A stretch of 12,590 nt of DNA. It comes from SCQX01 sp035720945 (GTDB taxonomy: Bacteria > Pseudomonadota > Gammaproteobacteria > Burkholderiales > Burkholderiaceae_B). Where the stretch lies: assembly GCA_035720945.1 (NCBI GenBank), contig DASTNK010000064.1, forward strand, positions 1-12,590, written 5' to 3'. The notes beneath the pieces were generated by a model, which was not told where the DNA came from, did not search any database, and worked only from the letters and a program-made list of their open reading frames with translations. Position numbers and translations under genes: made by a program. Numbering within the stretch: the first letter of the stretch is position 1; every line of letters begins with the position of its first letter. This document shows positions 1 through 5,236 of this stretch, piece by piece.

Positions 1-1
1 A

Positions 2-139
2 GGGCTGTTCGCGCGTTTGATGTACATTGGTTTGCACCTGATGCACCACGCGGCGCTGCTCGGCCTTTTGCGCACGGGCTCGCTGGCGCTGGGCCGACTA
101 CTGTTGAAGCGCGGCGCGCCTCGCGTGAAGTTGCACTAG
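2..139 (+). CDS. ndh: type II NADH dehydrogenase (NDH-2), C-terminal fragment
   Basis: This is the last 45 codons of a gene that enters from the left edge, ending at TAG 137-139. The visible residues include ARLMYIGLHLMHHAALLG and finish in PRVKLH. That matches the amphipathic membrane-binding C-terminal tail of Ndh from E. coli and its relatives, which also ends in a basic stretch followed by KLH. Ndh is a single-subunit flavoprotein on the inner face of the membrane. It oxidises NADH and passes electrons to ubiquinone without pumping protons. The FAD and NADH domains lie outside the window, so the call rests only on the tail. The next gene, ogt, starts 61 bases downstream on the same strand, and no terminator is obvious between them. 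Confidence 0.75.
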   Translation, partial: GLFARLMYIGLHLMHHAALLGLLRTGSLALGRLLLKRGAPRVKLH

Positions 140-200
140 GACCCGCCCACCCCAATACCAGTCCACCTTGCCGCATTGCCGCGAATCCGGAATATTTTCA

Positions 201-875
201 ATGACATACCATGCGATCATGGCGTCGCCTCTGGGCGACATCCTGCTTTGCGCCGACCACCAGGGCTTGAGCGGCCTGTATTTCGTGGGCCAGGGGGACT
301 GCCCACAGGTGTCGGGACTGCCGGAGCAGCCTATGCCGCGTGCCGACCGCCCATCCGATGGCATGATGGCGGGCCAGGCGATTCGCGATTTCAGGGCGCA
401 TCGAATCAGCACCGGCGACATGTTTTCCCGGCCGGGTTGCGCGACGCGTGCACTGGCTGCGCGATCCGGATCGGCGGATGATGCCCCTCCGCGGATATTG
501 AAGGAGGGTGCGTCAAGCGACGTCCAGTCCTTGTTCCTGATGGCGCAGCGTGAACTGGCGGAGTATTTCGCCGGACGCCGGACGAGTTTCGATGTGCCCC
601 TGATGCTCCAGGGAACCGAATTCCAGAAGAAAATCTGGCGGGCGTTATTGGCCATTCCGTATGGCACCTTGTCGTCATACGGTGAAGTCGCCCGTTCAGC
701 CGGATTCTCCGCGCGTCATGGCCGCCCGGCGGGTGCGGCTGTGGGGCGCAATCCTGTCACTATCATCATTCCCTGCCATCGCGTCGTGTCGGGTACGCAG
801 GCTTTGACGGGCTATACGGGTGGCCTGGAGCGCAAGTTCGCATTGCTCGAACTGGAAGGCTTTTCGTTGTTCTGA
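201..875 (+). CDS. ogt: methylated-DNA--[protein]-cysteine S-methyltransferase (Ogt/MGMT family) with an extra internal segment
   Basis: This is a suicide repair protein that moves the alkyl group from O6-alkylguanine or O4-alkylthymine in DNA onto its own cysteine. The active-site motif PCHRV is at residues 191-195, so Cys192 is the acceptor. The GRNPV segment just before it and LTGYTGGLERK after it fit the family. Arg175, 17 residues before the cysteine, sits where the family's arginine finger is expected. The ATG at 201 was chosen over an in-frame TTG at 168, because MTYHAIMASPLGDILL aligns with the usual N-terminus (I-A/S-T/S-P-L-G). The protein is 224 residues, about 50 more than E. coli Ogt (171). 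The excess is a Gly/Pro/Ala-rich stretch at about residues 34-105, between the N-terminal domain and the helix ending in AEYFAGRR. The normally strict RAVG is read as RPAG, with odd residues before it. No strong Shine-Dalgarno is visible. Function is likely retained, though the insert is unusual. Confidence 0.87.
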   Translation: MTYHAIMASPLGDILLCADHQGLSGLYFVGQGDCPQVSGLPEQPMPRADRPSDGMMAGQAIRDFRAHRISTGDMFSRPGCATRALAARSGSADDAPPRILKEGASSDVQSLFLMAQRELAEYFAGRRTSFDVPLMLQGTEFQKKIWRALLAIPYGTLSSYGEVARSAGFSARHGRPAGAAVGRNPVTIIIPCHRVVSGTQALTGYTGGLERKFALLELEGFSLF

Positions 876-900
876 GAGTAGGGCGCGGAGTGCTAAGCAT

Positions 901-918
901 GCGGCTACAATGAGCCGC
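901..918 (+). other. small inverted repeat after ogt
   Basis: A perfect 6-bp inverted repeat (GCGGCT / AGCCGC, loop ACAATG) lies in the 90-base gap between ogt and the NfeD-like gene. No T-run follows, so it is not a standard intrinsic terminator. The loop overlaps a -10-like TACAAT at 906-911 that has no recognisable -35. Its role is unknown. Confidence 0.25.
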
Positions 919-950
919 GCGATGGGGTTCCGACGGAATGCCGTTTGTCA

Positions 951-957
951 GAGGGGG
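951..957 (+). promoter_or_regulatory. Shine-Dalgarno that decides the NfeD-like start
   Basis: The sequence GAGGGGG ends directly against the ATG at 958 and lies 9 bases before the ATG at 967. Only the second spacing suits initiation. The start is therefore placed at 967. Confidence 0.6.
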
Positions 958-966
958 ATGATTGTC

Positions 967-1395
967 ATGTGGTTCTGGTTCGGTTTCGCGGTGCTCGCAC
1001 TGATCGGCGAGGTCATGACAGGTACGTTCTACCTGTTGTTGTTCGCTGTCGGACTGGCCGGCGCAGGCATCGTCGCTTTGTTGGGTGGAGACCTGGCTTG
1101 GCAGATCGTGACGGTCGCCGTGGTGACGCTGTTGGGGCTGCTTATTCTGCGGCGCTCGGGCGTGCTCAAGAAGCGCGAAGTCAATTCCGCCCGGAACGCC
1201 GATGTCAACCTCGACATAGGACAGACCGTCGAAGTGGAAGCTTGGTCCGCGAACGACACCGCGCGTGTCTGGTACCGTGGTGCCTATTGGCAGGCCGTGC
1301 CGGCTCCGGGCGCGGCCCGGCATCCCGGCGCATACCGTATCGTTGAAATCCAGGGTTCCACCTTGTATTTGGAACCCGTCATTCCCACCCACTGA
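967..1395 (+). CDS. NfeD-like membrane protein (short, ClpP-less NfeD with OB-fold domain)
   Basis: This is a 142-residue inner-membrane protein that belongs with the SPFH protein encoded next to it. The N-terminus is hydrophobic with about three membrane segments (roughly residues 2-18, 20-41 and 44-62). A short basic turn (RRSGVLKKRE) follows, then a beta-rich soluble domain at about 80-140 that starts with a DIGQTVEVEAW stretch and ends in STLYLEPV. This is the NfeDb/OB-fold layout of short NfeD proteins such as E. coli YbbK's partner YbbL. Such proteins are thought to help SPFH proteins organise membrane microdomains and membrane protein quality control. The start at 967 puts the first membrane segment at the extreme N-terminus and gives a good Shine-Dalgarno spacing. 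The gene ends 61 bases before qmcA, consistent with an operon. Exact biochemical function is unproven in the family. Confidence 0.85.
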   Translation: MWFWFGFAVLALIGEVMTGTFYLLLFAVGLAGAGIVALLGGDLAWQIVTVAVVTLLGLLILRRSGVLKKREVNSARNADVNLDIGQTVEVEAWSANDTARVWYRGAYWQAVPAPGAARHPGAYRIVEIQGSTLYLEPVIPTH

Positions 1396-1397
1396 GC

Positions 1398-1421
1398 GCC
1401 GGATAACCGGCCGCTCGTTTT
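1398..1421 (+). other. small hairpin with T4 between nfeD-like gene and qmcA
   Basis: GCCGG and CCGGC (1398-1402 and 1407-1411) flank an ATAA tetraloop, and four T residues follow at 1418-1421. The stem is only 5 bp and the T-run is set off from it by six bases. If it acts at all, it would be a weak attenuator inside the pair rather than a full terminator. Confidence 0.25.
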
Positions 1422-1456
1422 GCCGTTCGGCACAATATAAAGAAAAGGTCTCGATC

Positions 1457-2389
1457 ATGAACATGGATTTTTCCACGCTGGTTCTGGTCATCGTCGTCGT
1501 GCTGGTCTTCCTGATCGTCGTCAAGGCCATCGCCATTGTGCCGCAGCAGCATGCATGGGTGATCGAACGCCTGGGGAGGTTCGATCGGACGCTGTCGCCG
1601 GGCGCGGGCTTCGTGATTCCTTTCATCGAACGGGTCGCCTACAAGCACTCCCTGAAGGAAATTCCGCTGGATGTGCCAAGCCAGATCTGCATCACCCGCG
1701 ACAACACGCAGTTGCAGGTCGACGGCGTTCTGTATTTCCAGGTGACCGATCCGATGCGCGCGTCGTACGGCTCGTCGAATTACATCTCGGCTATCACGCA
1801 GTTGGCCCAGACGACATTGCGTTCGGTCATCGGCAAGATGGAACTCGACCGCACGTTCGAAGAGCGCGATGCCATCAACAGCACCATCGTTTCCGCGCTC
1901 GACGAGGCGGCACACAGTTGGGGCGTGAAAGTGTTGCGTTACGAAATCAAGGATCTCACGCCACCGGCCGAAATCCTCCGGGCCATGCAGGCCCAGATCA
2001 CGGCCGAACGCGAGAAGCGCGCACTGATCGCGGCATCTGAAGGACGCCGCCAGGAGCAGATCAATATCGCCACTGGCGAACGCGAGGCGTTCATTGCTCG
2101 TTCCGAAGGTGAGAAGCAGGCGCTCATCAACAAAGCCCAGGGCGAAGCGACGGCGGTCGTGGCGGTGGCCGAAGCCACGGCGCGCGCCATCACTCAGGTG
2201 GCGGAATCAGTGCGCCAGCCCGGTGGCATGGAGGCCCTGAACCTCAGGGTGGCTGAACAGTACGTCGATGCATTCTCGCAGGTGGCCAAGGCGGGCAACA
2301 CGCTGATCGTCCCCGCCAATCTGGCGGACATGGGAACGCTGGTCGCCTCGGCCATGAGCATCGTGAAGAGTACGGGTAAAACCGCTTGA
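1457..2389 (+). CDS. qmcA: SPFH/prohibitin-domain membrane protein, QmcA/stomatin-like
   Basis: This 310-residue protein of the stomatin/prohibitin/flotillin/HflK (SPFH) superfamily resembles E. coli QmcA. One N-terminal membrane segment covers about residues 6-27. The SPFH domain follows (VPQQHAWVIERLGRF at 29-42, then PFIERVAYKHSLKEIPLDVP, then the ITRDNTQLQVDGVLYFQV strand). A charged, Ala/Glu/Lys-rich coiled coil runs from about 175 to 250, with ITAEREKRA and GEREAFIARSEGEKQALINKAQGEA. The C-terminal cap includes NTLIVPANL. These proteins oligomerise into cage-like membrane microdomains that influence FtsH-type proteolysis. The ATG at 1457 has AGAAAAGG 8 bases upstream and begins just before the membrane segment; the frame is open further upstream, but that part overlaps the NfeD-like gene. 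It is paired with that gene, a classic SPFH-NfeD arrangement. Confidence 0.93.
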   Translation: MNMDFSTLVLVIVVVLVFLIVVKAIAIVPQQHAWVIERLGRFDRTLSPGAGFVIPFIERVAYKHSLKEIPLDVPSQICITRDNTQLQVDGVLYFQVTDPMRASYGSSNYISAITQLAQTTLRSVIGKMELDRTFEERDAINSTIVSALDEAAHSWGVKVLRYEIKDLTPPAEILRAMQAQITAEREKRALIAASEGRRQEQINIATGEREAFIARSEGEKQALINKAQGEATAVVAVAEATARAITQVAESVRQPGGMEALNLRVAEQYVDAFSQVAKAGNTLIVPANLADMGTLVASAMSIVKSTGKTA

Positions 2390-2409
2390 CGCTTGCCGAT
2401 TGAAAGTGG

Positions 2410-2448
2410 TCGGCTCCCCGCGGTGCCGCTACTGACACCGAGGGCCGA
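2410..2448 (-). terminator. possible imperfect hairpin downstream of smpB
   Basis: Between the convergent ends of qmcA and smpB, outer arms around TCGGC and GCCGA pair over about nine positions with one mismatch, and an inner GGTG/CACC stem is present. Read on the minus strand, the hairpin is followed by a short CTTTC, so it could weakly terminate smpB. No T-run follows on the plus side. Support is modest. Confidence 0.25.
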
Positions 2449-2459
2449 AGAGGTGGCAC

Positions 2460-2912
2460 TCAGTGCCGCATATCGTGTTTCATGACCCGCTCTTTCTCGC
2501 GCGCCCAGTCCTTGTCGCGCGCGGTGTCGCGTTTGTCGTGCAGTTTCTTGCCGCGGCCCAGGCCGAAATCGAGTTTGACCCGCCCGTTTTTGTAGTGCAA
2601 GTTTAGCGGCACCAACGTATAGCCGCGTTGCTCGACCTTGCCGATGAGCTTGTTGATTTCCTCGGCCTTGAGCAACAGCTTGCGGGTGCGGGTGGCATTG
2701 GGATTGATGTGCGTCGATGCGGTGGGCAGCGGGCTGATGTGCATGCCGATGATCCAGATTTCACCGTCGCGCACAATGACGTACGACTCGCGCAGTTGCA
2801 CGTGCCCGGCCCGGATGGCCTTGACTTCCCACCCTTCGAGCACGAGCCCCGCTTCGAAGCGGTCCTCGATGAAGTAATCGTGCGTTGCCTTGCGGTTGTC
2901 TATGATGCTCAT
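2460..2912 (-). CDS. smpB: SsrA-binding protein SmpB
   Basis: SmpB binds tmRNA (SsrA) and delivers it to ribosomes stalled on broken mRNA, so that the nascent chain is tagged for degradation. The 150-residue product carries the whole family signature. The N-terminus has KATHDYFIEDRFEAGL and GWEVKAIRAG, then STHINPNATRTRKLLL at about 66-81. KVEQRGYTLVPLNLHYKNGRVKLDF follows across its middle. The lysine/arginine-rich C-terminal tail starts with GRGKKLHDKRDTARDKDW and continues to EKERVMKHD; in the family it enters the ribosomal mRNA channel. MSIIDNRKA is the start known from Bordetella-type SmpB. There is no clear Shine-Dalgarno before the ATG. The gene is divergent from ratA, with 215 bases between them that contain a minisatellite. 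No ssrA gene is seen in the window. Confidence 0.97.
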   Translation of the reverse strand: MSIIDNRKATHDYFIEDRFEAGLVLEGWEVKAIRAGHVQLRESYVIVRDGEIWIIGMHISPLPTASTHINPNATRTRKLLLKAEEINKLIGKVEQRGYTLVPLNLHYKNGRVKLDFGLGRGKKLHDKRDTARDKDWAREKERVMKHDMRH

Positions 2913-2928
2913 GAATCAGGGGGCTGCC

Positions 2929-2999
2929 GTATGTGTGTGCCGGTAGTATGTGTACCGGTATGTGTGTACTGATATGTGCGTACTGGTATGTGCGTGCCG
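2929..2999. repeat. degenerate TATGTG minisatellite, five units of 12-17 bases
   Basis: Five imperfect direct repeats built on GTATGTGTGTACTG or GTATGTGCGTGCCG start at 2929, 2946, 2958, 2973 (this copy lacks its first G) and 2986. The units vary from 12 to 17 bases. A 6-bp inverted repeat, CCGGTA (2940-2945) with TACCGG (2953-2958), lies across the first two units. The array occupies the intergenic space immediately upstream of the smpB start codon. The short open frames across it are low-complexity (Thr/His/Tyr/Val-rich) and are not credible genes. Confidence 0.75.
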
Positions 3000-3003
3000 C
3001 CCG

Positions 3004-3009
3004 TGTCAA
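3004..3009 (-). promoter_or_regulatory. perfect -35 box (TTGACA) facing smpB
   Basis: On the minus strand TTGACA matches the sigma-70 -35 consensus exactly and points at smpB. The sequence 15-18 bases further on is the end of the minisatellite and offers only poor -10 candidates (TACCAG with a 15-base spacer). Assigning the promoter here is therefore tentative. Confidence 0.4.
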
Positions 3010-3092
3010 CAACGCGTGGACGTGCAACCAAACGGGTGCGCGCGCAGGCAGTAAAAACACGCCCACCGGGCTGTGTGTGGCGGGCAAGAAGG

Positions 3093-3098
3093 TAAAAT
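3093..3098 (+). promoter_or_regulatory. candidate -10 element for ratA-rnfH
   Basis: TAAAAT at 3093-3098 matches TATAAT at five of six positions. It would place a transcription start about 20-25 bases before the ratA ATG at 3128. The -35 region (CTGTGT at 3071-3076, 16-base spacer) is weak. A second AT-rich hexamer, TAATAT at 3116-3121, is too close to the start codon unless the message is leaderless. Confidence 0.3.
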
Positions 3099-3127
3099 CC
3101 ATACATTCTATCCATTAATATTGCTTG

Positions 3128-3562
3128 ATGCACACCGTTCATCGCTCCGTTCTCGTTCCGTACAGCCGCGCCCAGATGTTCGACCTGGTGGCCGACGTCG
3201 AAAAGTATCCCGAGTTCATGCCCTGGTGTGGCGGCACCCGGGTGCTCGAACGTGATGAACACGGCATGCGGGCGTCGGTCACCATCAGCTTTGCCGGCAT
3301 CCGGCAGGCGTTCACCACACAGAACCGTCATGAATACCCGGAGCTCATCACACTCGATCTTGTCGATGGCCCGTTTTCCCTGTTGACTGGGCGCTGGGAA
3401 TTCAACGAGCTCGCTCCCCAGGCCTGCAAGGTGCTGTTCACGATGGAATATGCGTTTTCCAGCCGCGCGCTCGAAGCGGTCGTGGGCCCGGTGTTCAACC
3501 GCATCGCCAGCAGTTTCATCGATTCGTTCACCCGCCGCGCCCAAGACTGCTATGGCCAATAG
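3128..3562 (+). CDS. ratA: RatA/Coq10-like START-domain protein (type II toxin-antitoxin family RatA)
   Basis: This 144-residue single-domain protein belongs to the polyketide cyclase/START-like (SRPBCC) superfamily. The start VHRSVLVPYSRAQMFDLV, the VEKYPEFMPWCGG motif at about 25-37, DGPFSLLTGRWEF at about 79-91, and the C-terminal helix with VFNRIASSFIDSFTRRA are typical of RatA and mitochondrial Coq10. E. coli RatA was reported to block 70S ribosome association, while the Coq10 side of the family binds ubiquinone and supports respiration; either role could apply. The ATG at 3128 is preferred over the TTG just before it. No clear Shine-Dalgarno is present. The gene overlaps rnfH by 11 bases, implying coupled translation. 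It stands back-to-back with smpB, a conserved neighbourhood that fits a translation-linked job. Confidence 0.92.
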   Translation: MHTVHRSVLVPYSRAQMFDLVADVEKYPEFMPWCGGTRVLERDEHGMRASVTISFAGIRQAFTTQNRHEYPELITLDLVDGPFSLLTGRWEFNELAPQACKVLFTMEYAFSSRALEAVVGPVFNRIASSFIDSFTRRAQDCYGQ

Positions 3563-3863
3563 CGGCACCGTGCGCGTGACCCTGGTCTATGCCCGACCCG
3601 GGTTCGTGTGGCGCCGCGCGTTGCGGCTACCGGCGGGGTCGACGGTGTGGCAGGCAATCCAGAAGAGCGGGTTCATGGATCAGGTGCCTGACCAAGGTGG
3701 CATCGTGTCCTGTGGCATTTTCGGCCAGTCATGCGGCAACGATCGTGTGCTTGCCGACGGTGATCGGGTGGAAATCCTGCGCCCCCTGGTCTTCGATCCC
3801 ATGGAGTCCAGGCGTCGCCGCGCGGCGCACCGTGCCGCGCGCGCACTTCCCGGCAAGCGATAG
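3552..3863 (+). CDS. rnfH: RnfH/RatB family protein (UPF0125, ubiquitin-like beta-grasp)
   Basis: This 103-residue protein of the RnfH family is also called RatB when it lies beside ratA. The family features seen are VTLVYARPGFVWRRALRLPAG at the start, STVWQAIQKSG with a following acidic/hydrophobic stretch, VSCGIFGQSCGNDRVLADGDRVEILRPL in the middle, and the closing DPMESRRRRAA. It adopts a ubiquitin-like beta-grasp fold. Despite its name, its biochemical role is not settled. The ATG lies inside the last codons of ratA (11-base overlap), so the two are likely cotranslated. The Arg/Ala-rich tail after residue 85 is probably disordered. Confidence 0.9.
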   Translation: MANSGTVRVTLVYARPGFVWRRALRLPAGSTVWQAIQKSGFMDQVPDQGGIVSCGIFGQSCGNDRVLADGDRVEILRPLVFDPMESRRRRAAHRAARALPGKR

Positions 3864-3912
3864 TGCCGATCTCCTGCGCAAATGAATCGGGCCACCCGCC
3901 CGCTTGGCGCGT

Positions 3913-4003
3913 GCATGCCGGGCACGGACCCCGACATTGATGGTGGCCCCGCAGTCCGCGGGCATGCTACATTGTTGGCCGCACCGCTCGACCGTGGTGG
4001 TGC
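3913..4003 (+). other. two adjacent hairpins in the rnfH-ACAD gap
   Basis: The 218-base gap (3864-4081) holds no credible gene. Outer arms GCATGCC (3913-3919) and GGCATGC (3961-3967) pair perfectly, with a second stem CGGAC/GTCCG (3925-3929 and 3954-3958) inside. A further 8-bp stem (3981-3988 with 3996-4003, two G-U pairs, 7-base loop) follows. No T-run follows either one. The region could be a structured end of the rnfH message or a leader for the catabolic operon. Confidence 0.35.
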
Positions 4004-4039
4004 CCGATCCATCCGGCCACGAACCGGGCTGGAAAAAAA

Positions 4040-4045
4040 TATACT
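4040..4045 (+). promoter_or_regulatory. candidate -10 element for the valine cluster
   Basis: TATACT directly follows an A7 tract and matches the -10 consensus at five of six positions. It would give a leader of about 30 bases containing the AAGGAG Shine-Dalgarno at 4066-4071. No good -35 is present 16-18 bases upstream, so an activator would probably be needed. Confidence 0.3.
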
Positions 4046-4081
4046 AAGTGCATCACCACGCACCGAAGGAGATATTCCGAC

Positions 4082-5236
4082 ATGGATTTTCATCTCAGCG
4101 ATGAACAACAGGCGTTCGCCCTGGCCGCCCGGGAATTCGCCCAGGGTGAGCTGGCCCCCAATGCGGCCCGTTGGGACGAAGAGTCGATCTTCCCCACTGA
4201 AACCTTCGCTCAGGCTGGTGCGCTGGGGTTCTGCGCCATTTACGCTCCCGAGTCCATCGGCGGGCTGGGTCTGCCCAGGCTCGACGCCACGCTGGTGTTC
4301 GAAGAGATGGCCGCCGTCGATCCCTCCACCACGGCGTTCCTGACGATTCACAACATGGCGACGTGGATGATAGGGTCCTGGGCCACGGAATCCGTACGCG
4401 GGGCCTGGGGGCCAGTGCTCGCGGCCGGCGAGAAGCTCGCCTCGTATTGTCTGACTGAGCCGGGCTCGGGTTCCGACGCGGCGTCGCTGTCCACGCGCGC
4501 CGAAAAGAAGGGGGGCGCCTACATCCTCAATGGCGCTAAAGCGTTTATCTCGGGCGCGGGCGACACCGATGTACTGGTCGTCATGGCGCGTACGGGCGGA
4601 CCCGGGGCGCGAGGCATCTCGGCCTTTGTCGTGCCCGGCGACATGCCGGGAATCACCTACGGCCGCAAGGAACACAAAATGGGCTGGAACAGCCAGTCCA
4701 CGCGCCCCATCACCTTCGAGAACGTGGAAGTGCCCGCCGAGAATCTCCTGGGCTCGGAAGGTGAGGGCTTCAAATTCGCCATGAAAGGGTTGGACGGCGG
4801 GCGCATCAACATCGCCACCTGCTCGGTGGGCGCGGCGCAAGGCGCCTATGACGCCGCCCGGCGCTATATGGGTGAGCGCAAGCAATTCGGATCCCCGCTG
4901 GCTGACTTCCAGGCCCTGCGGTTCAAGCTCGCCGACATGGCCACGCATATCGTGGCGTCGCGCCAGATGGTGCGCCTGGCGGCGTCGCGCCTCGATGCGG
5001 GCGACCCCAGCGCCGCCACATACTGCGCCATGGCCAAGCGCTTCGCGACAGACCTGGGCTTCCAGGTTTGCCTGGATGCGCAGCAACTGCATGGCGGCTA
5101 CGGGTATCTGAAAGACTATCCGCTGGAACGCCTGGTGCGAGACACCCGGGTGCATCAGATTCTTGAAGGCACCAATGAAATCATGCGCGTCATCATCGCG
5201 CGCCAATTGCTCGACGAGGGAACCGATATCCGATGA
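4082..5236 (+). CDS. acyl-CoA dehydrogenase, isobutyryl-CoA dehydrogenase-like (ACAD8 type)
   Basis: This 384-residue flavoprotein is predicted to oxidise isobutyryl-CoA to methacrylyl-CoA in valine breakdown, passing electrons to ETF. The N-terminal helical domain starts with MDFHLSDEQQAF. The flavin/substrate motif YCLTEPGSGSDAASL is at 122-136, the beta domain spans about 120-230, and LDGGRINIA is at 237-245. The C-terminal helical domain contains RKQFGSPLADFQALRFKLADM and LHGGYGYLKDYPLER. The catalytic base is Glu362 in QILEGTNEIMR. The GYGYLKDYPLERLVRDTRVHQILEG region resembles ACAD8 more than short-chain butyryl-CoA dehydrogenases. AAGGAG 10 bases before the ATG fixes the start. The next gene overlaps it by ATGA, and the HIBCH-like and MmsB-like neighbours support the valine assignment. 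A 2-methylbutyryl-CoA or other branched substrate remains possible. Confidence 0.88.
   Translation: MDFHLSDEQQAFALAAREFAQGELAPNAARWDEESIFPTETFAQAGALGFCAIYAPESIGGLGLPRLDATLVFEEMAAVDPSTTAFLTIHNMATWMIGSWATESVRGAWGPVLAAGEKLASYCLTEPGSGSDAASLSTRAEKKGGAYILNGAKAFISGAGDTDVLVVMARTGGPGARGISAFVVPGDMPGITYGRKEHKMGWNSQSTRPITFENVEVPAENLLGSEGEGFKFAMKGLDGGRINIATCSVGAAQGAYDAARRYMGERKQFGSPLADFQALRFKLADMATHIVASRQMVRLAASRLDAGDPSAATYCAMAKRFATDLGFQVCLDAQQLHGGYGYLKDYPLERLVRDTRVHQILEGTNEIMRVIIARQLLDEGTDIR

Noticed and set aside
168..200. TTG start at 168 for ogt, and TTGCCG/TATTTT (168-197) as its promoter
   Set aside because: The ATG at 201 begins exactly where family homology starts. A promoter here would start transcription at or after the ATG, which would not give a usable leader.
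958..960. ATG at 958 as the NfeD-like start
   Set aside because: The GAGGGGG Shine-Dalgarno abuts this codon, leaving no spacing. The ATG at 967 has a workable spacing of 9 bases.
1436..1441. TATAAA as a -10 box for qmcA
   Set aside because: No -35 is present at a sensible distance, and the resulting transcription start would fall within the Shine-Dalgarno of qmcA.
2452..2466. Near-perfect palindrome GGCACTCAGTGCC at the smpB stop
   Set aside because: The central spacing is one base, too short for a stable RNA loop, and no regulatory site is recognisable; it is likely chance.
2929..2999. CRISPR-like array at the TATGTG repeats
   Set aside because: The units are 12-17 bases, adjacent and degenerate, with no unique spacers. 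This is a minisatellite, not a CRISPR.
2761..3102. Small open frames running through the minisatellite on both strands
   Set aside because: They translate to repeated Thr/His/Tyr/Val-rich or Cys/Val-rich strings, overlap smpB or its upstream region, and lack ribosome-binding sites.
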